Below the pieces are notes generated by a model. It was not told the DNA's origin. It ran no database searches and saw only the letters and a list, made by a program, of their open reading frames with translations. A stretch of DNA of 40,145 bases from Betaproteobacteria bacterium (GTDB taxonomy: Bacteria > Pseudomonadota > Gammaproteobacteria > Burkholderiales > SG8-39), in the NCBI GenBank assembly GCA_016195915.1, contig JACPYS010000056.1, positions 1 to 40,145 on the forward strand, in the 5' to 3' direction. Within the stretch, counting starts at the first letter, position 1; each line of letters starts with the position of its first letter. Shown here piece by piece: positions 28,218 to 34,469 of this stretch. A program made the position numbers and the translations under genes.

Positions 28218-30413
28218 GTGTCGCTCCACCTCGAACACCTCAACCCCGAACAGCTCGCCGCAGTCACCCTGCCGGACCAGCACGCGCTGATTCTCGCCGG
28301 TGCCGGCAGCGGCAAGACGCGCGTGCTCACCACGCGCATCGCCTGGCTGTTGAAGAGCGGCGCGGTATCGCCCGCCGGGGTGCTCGCCGTGACTTTCACC
28401 AACAAGGCCGCGCGCGAGATGCTTGCGCGCCTCACGGCCATGCTGCCGGTCAGCCCGCGCGGCATGTGGATCGGCACCTTTCACGGCCTGTGCAACCGCA
28501 TGCTGCGCGCGCACCATCGCGAGGCCGGGTTGCCGCAGTCTTTCCAGATCCTCGACACCGCGGACCAGCTCGCGGCCGTCAAGCGGCTGCTGCGCGGCGC
28601 GAACGTCGACGAAGACCGGTTTCCGCCCAAAGACATGCAGTACTTCTTCAACGCGCGCAAGGAAGAAGGCCTGCGCGCCGGCGAAGTGCCGGTTTCCGAC
28701 GCGATTGCGCGGCGCCACGTCGAGCTGTACGCCGCCTACGATGCGCAATGCCAGCGCGAGGGCGTGGCCGATTTTGCCGAGCTGCTGCTGCGCAGCTACG
28801 AGTTGTTGCGGAACAACGAGGTCCTGCGCGAGCACTACGCGAGCCGCTTCCGCCACATCCTGGTCGATGAGTTCCAGGACACCAATCGCCTGCAGTACCG
28901 CTGGATCAGGCTGCTCGCCGGCACCTCCGCGCGCGTGTTCGCGGTGGGCGACGACGATCAGTCGATCTATGCGTTTCGCGGCGCGAACGTCGGCAACATG
29001 GCCGAGTTCGAACGCGATTTCGGCGTGCAGAAGGTGATCCGGCTCGAGCAGAACTACCGCTCGCACGGCAATATCCTCGACGCGGCCAACGCGCTGATCG
29101 CGCACAACCGGAACCGGCTCGGCAAGAATCTCTGGACGGCCACCGGCGAGGGCGAGCGCGTGCGCGTCTACGAAGGCGAATCCGATGTCGAGGAGGCGCG
29201 CTTCCTGGTCGAGGAAACCCAGGCGCTCGCGCGCGAGGGGCGGCGCTACGCCGACATGGCGATCCTGTATCGCTCGAACGCGCAGTCGCGCGTGATCGAG
29301 CATGCGCTGTTCGGCGCCGGAATCTCCTACCGCGTGTACGGGGGCTTGCGCTTTTTCGAACGCGCGGAAGTCAAGCACGCGCTCGCCTACCTGCGGCTCG
29401 CGGCCAACGCCGATGACGATACTGCGTTCCTGCGCGTGGTGAACTTTCCCGCGCGCGGCATCGGCGCGCGCACACTCGAGAATCTGCAGGACGCGGCCAG
29501 GGCGCGCGGCGCGAGCCTGCACGCTTCGATCGACGCGCTGGGCGGCAAGGCCGGCGGTGCTCTGGCCGCCTTTCGCGCGTTGATCGGCTCAATGCGTGAA
29601 CAAACCCGGGGGCTGCAGCTGGCCGAAACCGTGGAGCACGTCGTGGCGCGCTCGGGGCTGGTGGAGCATTACCGGGCCGAGCGCGACGGCGCCGACCGGG
29701 TCGAAAACCTCTCGGAACTGGTAACGGCGGCTGCAGCGTTCGATGTCGAGGAGGCCACTGCGGGTCTCGAAACCGGCCAGGGCGACGTCGAGGCGGTGCC
29801 GGTGGATCCGCTCACCGCGTTTCTGACGCACGCGGCGCTCGAGGCGGGCGAGCACCAGGCGGGTGAAGGCCAGGATGCGCTCCAGCTGATGACGGTGCAT
29901 TCCGCGAAGGGGCTGGAGTTCGACGCGGTGTTCCTCACCGGCCTCGAAGAAGGGCTGTTTCCGCACGAACAGAGCGTGATGGAACGCGACGGGCTGGAGG
30001 AGGAGCGGCGGCTCGCCTACGTAGCGATCACGCGCGCGCGGCATCGGCTGTACCTGTCGTTCGCGCAAACGCGCATGTTGCACGGCCAGACGCGCTACAA
30101 CGTGCCGTCGCGCTTCTTCGACGAAATTCCCGAAGGCCTGACGAAGTGGCTCACGCCGCGCTTCGCCGGGCGCAGAAGAGCGGCCGTGCCGTCATTCGCG
30201 CCGGCGCAGGCGGCGCCGAAGTTGAAGGGGTTCGGCCGGCCGGAGGGCGCCGGCGGTTTTCGCATCGGCCAGAACGTCACCCACAACAAGTTCGGCGCGG
30301 GCGTGATCGTGGATGCGGAAGGGCACGGCAACGACGCGCGCGTGCAGGTCAACTTTGGCCGGCAGGGCGTGAAGTGGCTGGCGGTCGGCGTGGCGAAACT
30401 CCAGGCTGCGTGA
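28218..30413 (+). CDS. uvrD: UvrD/PcrA-type DNA helicase II
   Basis: A 731-residue superfamily 1A 3'-5' helicase for nucleotide excision and mismatch repair. Walker A is AGAGSGKT (residues 27-34); motif Ia FTNKAAREM; motif [16 protein letters not shown]; motif [18 protein letters not shown]; motif IV LEQNYRS; motif [29 protein letters not shown]; motif [24 protein letters not shown]. The C-terminal Tudor-like module ([22 protein letters not shown]) supports UvrD/PcrA over Rep. GTG at 28218 gives the usual N-terminus. The stop overlaps the start of the transferase gene (GTGA). Confidence 0.95.
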   Translation: MSLHLEHLNPEQLAAVTLPDQHALILAGAGSGKTRVLTTRIAWLLKSGAVSPAGVLAVTFTNKAAREMLARLTAMLPVSPRGMWIGTFHGLCNRMLRAHHREAGLPQSFQILDTADQLAAVKRLLRGANVDEDRFPPKDMQYFFNARKEEGLRAGEVPVSDAIARRHVELYAAYDAQCQREGVADFAELLLRSYELLRNNEVLREHYASRFRHILVDEFQDTNRLQYRWIRLLAGTSARVFAVGDDDQSIYAFRGANVGNMAEFERDFGVQKVIRLEQNYRSHGNILDAANALIAHNRNRLGKNLWTATGEGERVRVYEGESDVEEARFLVEETQALAREGRRYADMAILYRSNAQSRVIEHALFGAGISYRVYGGLRFFERAEVKHALAYLRLAANADDDTAFLRVVNFPARGIGARTLENLQDAARARGASLHASIDALGGKAGGALAAFRALIGSMREQTRGLQLAETVEHVVARSGLVEHYRAERDGADRVENLSELVTAAAAFDVEEATAGLETGQGDVEAVPVDPLTAFLTHAALEAGEHQAGEGQDALQLMTVHSAKGLEFDAVFLTGLEEGLFPHEQSVMERDGLEEERRLAYVAITRARHRLYLSFAQTRMLHGQTRYNVPSRFFDEIPEGLTKWLTPRFAGRRRAAVPSFAPAQAAPKLKGFGRPEGAGGFRIGQNVTHNKFGAGVIVDAEGHGNDARVQVNFGRQGVKWLAVGVAKLQAA

Positions 30414-31213
30414 CCGGGTCAAGCGTGCCATCTCCGGCGGACGACGCGATCGCGCGGTGGGGGAAACCACCCGCGGCGCCCGTGCAGGATGCGGCGGAGG
30501 TCCATGTTTGGCGCGCTTCGCTGGATCGCACGCCGGAAGAGATCGAGGCGTTTCGACACTTGCTATCGCCCGACGAACTTCGCAGGGCCGAGCGCTTCGT
30601 GTTCGAGGTTCATCGCCATCGCTTCATCGCCGGGCGCGGCTGCCTGCGATCGATCCTGGCGCGTTACCTCGCCATCGCGCCGGCCGACGTTGCCTTCGAC
30701 TACGGTCCGCAGGACAAGCCGCAGCTGGCCGCCGGGCATGCAACCGGGCAGCCGCTTCATTTCAACCTCGCGCACTCCGACGCGCTTGCGCTGTTTGCGG
30801 TGACGGGCATCGGCGCGATCGGCGTCGACCTCGAGCAGATACGTCCCGATTGTCCGGCCGAGCAGATTGCCAGGCACTTTTTTTCCGACAACGAAGTCGA
30901 TCGTCTGGGAAGGCTCCCATCGGAGGAGCGTGCGACTGCGTTCTTTCACTGCTGGGCCCGCAAGGAGGCCTTCATCAAGGCAAAGGGCGTCGGACTTTCG
31001 CTGCCGCTCGATCAGTTCGACGTGACGCTCGCGCCAGGTGAACCGGCGTCATTGACGCGCACGGCCTGGGATCCGGGCGAGGCGGCGCAGTGGTCGTTGC
31101 GCTCACTGGATGCCGGTCCAGGTTTTGCCGCGGCGCTGGCGGTGCGCGGGCACGGCTATCGGCTGCGTTGCTGGCAGTTCGAACGGACTGCCGGAGGCGA
31201 AGCGGCGCGATAG
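30410..31213 (+). CDS. 4'-phosphopantetheinyl transferase (Sfp type)
   Basis: A 267-residue enzyme that attaches the phosphopantetheine arm of CoA to carrier proteins. Motifs are LHFNLAHSDALALFAV, IGAIGVDLEQIR (Asp140, Glu142) and FFHCWARKEAFIKAKGVGLSLPL (Trp182, Lys185, Glu186), with two-domain Sfp length rather than the short AcpS form. GTG at 30410 overlaps the uvrD stop, so it is coupled to uvrD translation. Its carrier-protein partner (fatty acid, polyketide or peptide synthase) is not in the window. Confidence 0.92.
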   Translation: MTGSSVPSPADDAIARWGKPPAAPVQDAAEVHVWRASLDRTPEEIEAFRHLLSPDELRRAERFVFEVHRHRFIAGRGCLRSILARYLAIAPADVAFDYGPQDKPQLAAGHATGQPLHFNLAHSDALALFAVTGIGAIGVDLEQIRPDCPAEQIARHFFSDNEVDRLGRLPSEERATAFFHCWARKEAFIKAKGVGLSLPLDQFDVTLAPGEPASLTRTAWDPGEAAQWSLRSLDAGPGFAAALAVRGHGYRLRCWQFERTAGGEAAR

Positions 31214-31228
31214 CCGGTCGACGTGATC

Positions 31229-31350
31229 GACAAACGTGTTGTTCTGCCGCGGGCCACAACGGCGGATCGGTCTCGAGAAGAGAAACCACCCGCTCGAACT
31301 CATCGAGAATGACCTCGGAAATGCTCCTCACTGGCGTGCTCCGCCTAGGC
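31229..31350 (-). other. candidate long attC-like site after the immunity-like gene
   Basis: On the minus strand it begins with GCCTAGG, containing the stop codon of the immunity-like gene, and ends with GTTTGTC, an imperfect R' box. The end (GGCCCGCGGCAGAACAACACGTTTG at 31254-31230 on the minus strand, read as blocks GGCCCG, GCAGAACAA and GTTTG) closely resembles the right half of the site at 31859. The interior could also be a gene fragment: one frame reads SEVILDEFERVVSLLETDPP. Confidence 0.35.
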
Positions 31351-31827
31351 GTCGCTGTTGGCATGCGCTGGGGAACCACTCTTCCTCGGCCTGACCTTGT
31401 GGCGAGGGAACGCGTTGATGCGAATCCAGGGAAGCGAAGAATCTCTACCACCAGTTTGAAGGAAGTGCTTCAGTGCTGTCGATGCCATGGCAAAGGGTAC
31501 GAACAACTCGCACGGCCACAACTCCTGACCCTGGCCTCCAAGTTCTACGCAGACCGTCGGCTTCGAAAGCTCCTCGCTGATGGCAAGGAAGTGGCTGATC
31601 GGTTCCTGCTCGATGCAGTGCACCTCATACCCCTGCTCGGGGTACCAGGCAAGCGACAAGATCGGATACTGCCCCTGACCGTCTGGGCCGAGCTTGGCGT
31701 CCGGGGAGACGATGACACCCTCCCAAGTGGGGCGCTTCTGCATAGCGCGAAGTATCGATGTCACATGGGTGGGATTGAGAGAGCGGTAACGCCTGTCGGC
31801 TACCTTGATGTACTTGAACTTCAGCAT
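31345..31827 (-). CDS. orphan immunity-like protein (Imm1-like C-terminus), cassette gene
   Basis: A 160-residue soluble protein without signal peptide or membrane segment. It begins MLKFKYIKVADRRYRSLNPT. The region CVELGGQGQELWPCELFVPFAMASTALKHFLQTG followed by LPWIRI resembles the C-terminal pattern of Imm1-type immunity proteins (acidic/Gly stretch, P.E.FVP...A..AL..FL.TG...P.W). No toxin gene is next to it. The start lies 32 bases after an attC R' box and the stop lies within the next attC-like site, typical of a cassette gene. The immunity assignment is tentative. Confidence 0.55.
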   Translation of the reverse strand: MLKFKYIKVADRRYRSLNPTHVTSILRAMQKRPTWEGVIVSPDAKLGPDGQGQYPILSLAWYPEQGYEVHCIEQEPISHFLAISEELSKPTVCVELGGQGQELWPCELFVPFAMASTALKHFLQTGGRDSSLPWIRINAFPRHKVRPRKSGSPAHANSDA

Positions 31828-31858
31828 GAACGTATGACGGAGTGGGCGGATTGGCGAC

Positions 31859-31920
31859 GCCTAACCTCTTGTTCTGCGACGGGCCACGACGACGCTATGA
31901 ATTGGCGAGGCGCTGATCTT
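31859..31920 (-). other. attC right half joined to truncated hicA
   Basis: The minus strand ends with a perfect R' box GTTAGGC (31865-31859), preceded by GGCCCGTCGCAGAACAAGAG, the likely L' region. A short CGCCT near the left end can pair with AGGCG at the right, but no full L''/L' palindrome is seen. The hicA reading frame runs into it and stops at the TAG of GTTAGGC. Confidence 0.5.
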
Positions 31921-31971
31921 TTCCAGTGCACGTACGGCGTCGAGGTGATTGACCCCGGGGATTTTGGGCAA
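31861..31971 (-). pseudogene. hicA: hicA toxin remnant, truncated by attC sequence
   Basis: From TTG at 31971 the frame reads MPKIPGVNHLDAVRALEKI, an exact-looking HicA N-terminus, and then departs into SASPIHSVVVARRRTRG and a stop inside the attC R' box. Normal HicA is about 60-80 residues and needs its later conserved histidine, which is missing. It starts 3 bases after the hicB stop, the usual coupled layout. The toxin is therefore probably inactive. Confidence 0.75.
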
Positions 31972-31973
31972 AG

Positions 31974-32171
31974 CTAAACAGCCACTTCGATTTCGCGAAC
32001 GTCCTCGCCTCTGAGTTGCTCGTTTACCACGGAAAGGTATTCGCGAACGGCGTCACGGATGTTTTCCATCGCTTCCTGCTCCGTGGTGCCTTGAGACCAG
32101 CACCCTGGCAGACCGGGCACAGACACGCTGTAGCCTTCTTCCGATTCGTGCAATGCGATCCGGTATTTCAT
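31974..32171 (-). CDS. hicB: HicB-family antitoxin
   Basis: A 65-residue protein with the partial RNase H-like fold of HicB: MKYRIALHESEEGYSVSVPGLPGCWSQGTTEQEAMENIRDAVREYL read in frame. It lacks the C-terminal DNA-binding domain found in longer HicB proteins. GGAGGA precedes the ATG, and TATACT at 32195-32190 is a candidate -10. Its partner toxin HicA is truncated just downstream, so the gene persists as an orphan antitoxin, possibly able to neutralise related HicA toxins encoded elsewhere. Confidence 0.88.
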   Translation of the reverse strand: MKYRIALHESEEGYSVSVPGLPGCWSQGTTEQEAMENIRDAVREYLSVVNEQLRGEDVREIEVAV

Positions 32172-32213
32172 AGGATCCTCCGGCTGCGGAGTATAGGCGT
32201 TTCGTTCAGGCAC

Positions 32214-32277
32214 GCATGACGTCCGCGTTGACGGTGCGCGCTGCTTTTGCGCGGCGCCGTCGAATGCGCGGTTAGAG
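32214..32277 (-). other. attC recombination site between brnA and hicB
   Basis: Minus strand: R''-like CTCTAAC (32277-32271), L''-like CGCATTCGACGG, a GC-rich centre, L'-like CCGTCAACG, and a degenerate R' GTCATGC (32220-32214). L'' carries extra bases relative to L', the asymmetry that sets attC orientation, and agrees with minus-strand cassettes. The brnA stop is 17 bases before it. Confidence 0.6.
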
Positions 32278-32293
32278 CCCAGTCCGCGTGCAT

Positions 32294-32572
32294 CTACTTG
32301 TGGGCCTGCATGAAGGCCCTGAGTAGAGCGTTCATACGCGACTGATAGCCGCGACCCTGGCCACGAAACCATTCCAAAACATCTGCGTCGATACGCAGGG
32401 ACAGCAAAGACTTCCTCGGGATCGGTTTGAGCCCTTTTCGGACAACAGCGCGCGCGAACATCTCAGGAGTCCATGCGGGCGCATCCTTGTCGATGACAAT
32501 TTCCGAGTCCTTCGTGGACTTCAAGCGATTGATGTCAGTCCGGGATTTGCGAGAAGAAGAAACGTGCTTCAT
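32294..32572 (-). CDS. brnA: BrnA-family antitoxin
   Basis: A 92-residue ribbon-helix-helix antitoxin. The signature is APAWTPEMFARAVVRKGLKPIPRKSLLSLRIDADVLEWFRGQGRGYQSRMNALLRAFMQAH read in frame, matching the BrnA pattern with the DNA-binding strand SLLSLRID and the dimer helices. The basic N-terminal region (MKHVSSSRKSRTDINRLKS) is also typical. It overlaps brnT by 38 bases. BrnA neutralises BrnT and represses the operon; a palindrome suited to this lies in the promoter. Confidence 0.92.
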   Translation of the reverse strand: MKHVSSSRKSRTDINRLKSTKDSEIVIDKDAPAWTPEMFARAVVRKGLKPIPRKSLLSLRIDADVLEWFRGQGRGYQSRMNALLRAFMQAHK

Positions 32573-32807
32573 GTTTTGTCGCCTTGCGAATTGAGATAAT
32601 GTGATCGTCATCCTCGCTCGGTGTATGCGCCACGGAAACGACCTCTCCGTCGAGCAATCCAAGCGTGAGGAACCGCTGTTCGCCGTAGGCTTCGCGGGTG
32701 TCTTCGGCAGTGACTGTATAGCCGGCAAATACCTTCTCTGCGTCTGCGAAGTCAATGCCATGATCATCGAGGTTTTTCTGGCGCTTGCCCTCGTCCCAGG
32801 TGAACAT
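32535..32807 (-). CDS. brnT: BrnT-family ribonuclease toxin
   Basis: A 90-residue RelE-fold toxin. Family features are MFTWDEGKRQKNLDDHGIDFADAEKVFAG at the start, the central RFLTLGLLDGEVVSVAHT, and the end IISIRKATKHEARFFF, with the conserved basic and acidic residues of the RNase site. It appears full length, so it is probably active. No ribosome binding site precedes the ATG, and the promoter places the transcript start at or next to the start codon, suggesting a leaderless message. Confidence 0.92.
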   Translation of the reverse strand: MFTWDEGKRQKNLDDHGIDFADAEKVFAGYTVTAEDTREAYGEQRFLTLGLLDGEVVSVAHTPSEDDDHIISIRKATKHEARFFFSQIPD

Positions 32808-32813
32808 AGATTA

Positions 32814-32842
32814 ATTGTAGCTACGTTATGCAGCTACTGCAA
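32814..32842 (-). promoter_or_regulatory. brnTA promoter with operator palindrome in the spacer
   Basis: Minus strand: -35 TTGCAG (32842-32837), a 17-base spacer, and -10 TACAAT (32819-32814). The inverted repeat GTAGCT-N9-AGCTAC (32837-32817) fills the spacer, so a bound repressor would block RNA polymerase. The expected start is about 32807, the A of the brnT ATG. Confidence 0.65.
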
Positions 32843-32857
32843 GACTTGTCCTGCTGG

Positions 32858-32950
32858 GCTCAACGTTCGCGTTGAGCGGCGCGCCGCCGCGGACGCAAAC
32901 CAAAAGCGCGCTGCCTATCGGCGCGTCCGCTCTCGAACGCGGGGTTAGGG
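32858..32950 (-). other. attC recombination site between the membrane-protein gene and brnT
   Basis: The best site in the array. Minus strand: R'' CCCTAAC (32950-32944), L'' CGTTCGAGAGCGG, a GC-rich variable centre, L' CCGCTCAACG, and R' GTTGAGC (32864-32858), a full match to GTTRRRY. The extra bases in L'' give the expected asymmetry. The TAA of R'' is also the stop codon of the preceding gene. Confidence 0.7.
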
Positions 32951-33202
32951 GTCTGGGGCATGATTGACTTTCATGAAGGGCAGCAGGTCCGGCAATGCAC
33001 GACCGACGATATAGGGCGCGATGGCGAAAGCGAACACAGCACTCCACTCAAGGCTAACGTTGTTGCTCGAGCCCACGAGCAGAAAGAACACCCATGCCAT
33101 TGCGCTGCCGGCAACGAGAGCCAGCAACCCGAGAAGCGAGAGAACAAAGAGAAAGACAAAGCCAGCGCCCCAAAGTGCAGCGAAACGGAAGATGGTCTTC
33201 AT
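32945..33202 (-). CDS. small membrane protein, cassette gene
   Basis: An 85-residue protein with two or three transmembrane segments: about residues 4-28 (IFRFAALWGAGFVFLFVLSL...), 29-45 (ALVAGSAMAWVFFLLVG) and 53-70 (WSAVFAFAIAPYIVGRAL). It has no recognised family. It follows the 91-residue gene by 21 bases, so the two probably share a cassette, and its stop codon is inside the attC R'' box. Inner-membrane location is inferred. Confidence 0.65.
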   Translation of the reverse strand: MKTIFRFAALWGAGFVFLFVLSLLGLLALVAGSAMAWVFFLLVGSSNNVSLEWSAVFAFAIAPYIVGRALPDLLPFMKVNHAPDP

Positions 33203-33223
33203 AATGGGAGAACGAGAATGGAT

Positions 33224-33499
33224 TTAACTCTGCCCATTGCGGCCCCAAGCCTGAAAGGTGCACGCGAGAAGCGTGTCGTAATCGGGTTTCTTACCCCGTT
33301 CAGCACAGAAGGCGAGGAATTCATCAAAGCCCACGTTCGTTTTGACGACGGTGAGTTGTTCCATTACATCCTCGACGCCCTTATCTACACGGGAGACGAA
33401 ATCAGCGTAGGTGGACGGCGCATTGCTCGGGAGAAAGGGGAGAAACTTTGGATAGTCAGTTTCCGTACAGAAGAAAGTCCAGGGAATAGGATCGTTCAT
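33224..33499 (-). CDS. 91-residue cassette protein of unknown function
   Basis: A soluble, slightly acidic protein starting MNDPIPWTFFCTETDYPKFL and ending DTLLACTFQAWGRNGQS. The middle contains STYADFVSRVDKGVEDVMEQLTVVKTNVGFDEFLAFC, helical with regular spacing of hydrophobics. I do not recognise a family. The ATG lies 8 bases after a candidate attC R' box (GTTAGGG at 33514-33508), the usual position for a cassette gene. With the membrane gene behind it, it may be half of a two-component cassette. Confidence 0.6.
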   Translation of the reverse strand: MNDPIPWTFFCTETDYPKFLPFLPSNAPSTYADFVSRVDKGVEDVMEQLTVVKTNVGFDEFLAFCAERGKKPDYDTLLACTFQAWGRNGQS

Positions 33500-33507
33500 A
33501 GTGAGAT

Positions 33508-33564
33508 CCCTAACGTTTGATGAACTGCGTGCTTCGAATGCTAGAAGCATGCATTCGTAGAAGC
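33508..33564 (-). other. degenerate attC-like site at the upstream end of the array
   Basis: Minus strand ends in GTTAGGG (33514-33508). Behind it is a hairpin: GAAGC/GCTTC plus GCATTC/GAATGC with three unpaired bases on one arm (33531-33564), a layout like attC stems with extrahelical bases. No clear R'' was found. Confidence 0.35.
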
Positions 33565-33635
33565 AAGCGGGTACCGGTAGAAACTGGCTTCTGCCGGCAG
33601 GTATCCAGCTATGGAAACTTGTCGCGGTGCGCCAA

Positions 33636-33983
33636 TCAGGCGGAAACCACCCGATCGGCGACCCCCAGCCGCTTCGCGTCGCCCCAGGCAATCTCCGAGA
33701 GTTTCTGTGCCGGCCGCCATACGGCGCCGAGCCGTTCGGCACGCTCCCGCAGCTCCGTCTCCTCGAAGGCAATGCGTACGGCGACAATATCATCATCCCG
33801 GCGGCGCGGATTTCTCCGATTCGGCCGCCACGCCGTGGAGGAAACGATCAGCTCGACGGTCTTGTACTGCCGCCAGAGTTTGGCGTCGTACAGGTATCGC
33901 ACGCAGACCAGGCGCTCGCCGTAGCGCTCGACGAGCTTTCTGGTGCCCTTCTGTCCCGGGCGCATGGTTGCGCGCGTCTCCAT
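33636..33983 (-). CDS. conserved hypothetical protein (115 residues)
   Basis: Begins METRATMRPGQKGTRKLVE; the second methionine (33965) is an equally good start. The body reads YGERLVCVRYLYDAKLWRQYKTVELIVSS, then DIVAVRIAFEETELRERAERLGAVWRPAQKLSEIAWGDAKRLGVADRVV, a mixed alpha/beta pattern seen in a conserved but uncharacterised proteobacterial family. An inverted repeat CTCCAT-TGC-ATGGAG (33978-33992) overlaps the first start. The composition is GC-rich like the chromosome, so I place it outside the cassette array. The function is unknown. Confidence 0.75.
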   Translation of the reverse strand: METRATMRPGQKGTRKLVERYGERLVCVRYLYDAKLWRQYKTVELIVSSTAWRPNRRNPRRRDDDIVAVRIAFEETELRERAERLGAVWRPAQKLSEIAWGDAKRLGVADRVVSA

Positions 33984-34051
33984 TGCATGGAGAACGCACT
34001 GAGGCGGATCGTGTTGACGTCGGCCGGCGCCGCGAGTTAACCGTTCGACTC

Positions 34052-34468
34052 TTATCGCGCGGTCGCCTTTTCCTGGGCCTCGAGGAACGCGCGGCGGAAC
34101 GCCATCGGGTCGGAGATCGATGGAATCGGCGCATGCGAGGTCCCGGTGCCCGAAATGATCAGCGTGCCGAAATCCAGCATGCGTCCAAGGAGCGACTGCT
34201 GCACCTGGATGCTCTCGACCTTCTGGATCGAAATTTCCATGGTGTTGCGGCTGATGAAGCCGAACTTGGCGATCACGCGCTTGTCGGTGATCGCGAGCTC
34301 GGTCGCCTTCACGCGGATCCAGGCCCAGGCGAGAAACACGATGCCCACGGCGACCGGAAGCAGGAGCACGCCCGCGGCGAGCAGGTGCCAGACCGACCAC
34401 CAGCTCACGCGCCCTTGATGAAGTATCTTTTCGCCCGTGATCAGCGCGCCTTCGAGATAGCTCGCCAT
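34052..34468 (-). CDS. bacterial PH (bPH) domain membrane protein
   Basis: A 138-residue protein. After a short start (ASYLEGALITGEKILHQGRVSWWSVW) come two hydrophobic segments (about residues 25-52) and a bPH domain: TELAITDKRVIAKFGFISRNTMEISIQKVESIQVQQSLLGRMLDFGTLIISGTGTSH. The ITDKRVI...I...I..V.SI.V.Q...GR..D.G...I.GTG pattern is diagnostic of the YdbS/YdbT-like family. It ends ISDPMAFRRAFLEAQE. Its role is unknown; it lies one base after the Bug 3 stop and is probably co-transcribed with it. Confidence 0.88.
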   Translation of the reverse strand: MASYLEGALITGEKILHQGRVSWWSVWHLLAAGVLLLPVAVGIVFLAWAWIRVKATELAITDKRVIAKFGFISRNTMEISIQKVESIQVQQSLLGRMLDFGTLIISGTGTSHAPIPSISDPMAFRRAFLEAQEKATAR

Positions 34469-34469
34469 G

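Larger units (their letters stand above)
31229..33564 (-). mobile_element. integron gene-cassette array without integrase (CALIN-like)
   Basis: All genes here are small, on the minus strand, and separated by attC-like imperfect palindromes. Composition is visibly less GC-rich than on either side. In minus-strand order: a degenerate attC at 33508-33564, a 91-residue gene plus an 85-residue membrane gene, an attC at 32858-32950, brnT-brnA, an attC at 32214-32277, hicB with truncated hicA, an attC right half ending at 31859, an immunity-like gene, and a long attC-like stretch at 31229-31350. Toxin-antitoxin pairs are frequent cassette cargo. No integron integrase or attI is visible, so the array is either a CALIN or part of a larger integron whose platform was lost. 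Only two of the five sites show a full palindrome. Confidence 0.6.

Noticed and set aside
27159-29522. Upstream extension of the leuS frame
   Set aside because: It is antisense to Bug 2 and uvrD, both secure genes; the LeuRS N-terminus clearly starts at 27158.
32960-33520. A long plus-strand open frame (186 codons) across the cassette region
   Set aside because: It is antisense to two small minus-strand genes that fit attC positions, membrane-helix content and codon structure better; its own translation is charged and without family features.
34000-34042. GTGTTGAC...GAGTTAAC as another attC site
   Set aside because: No L''/L' pairing or R' box in the right order, and the flanking genes have chromosomal composition.
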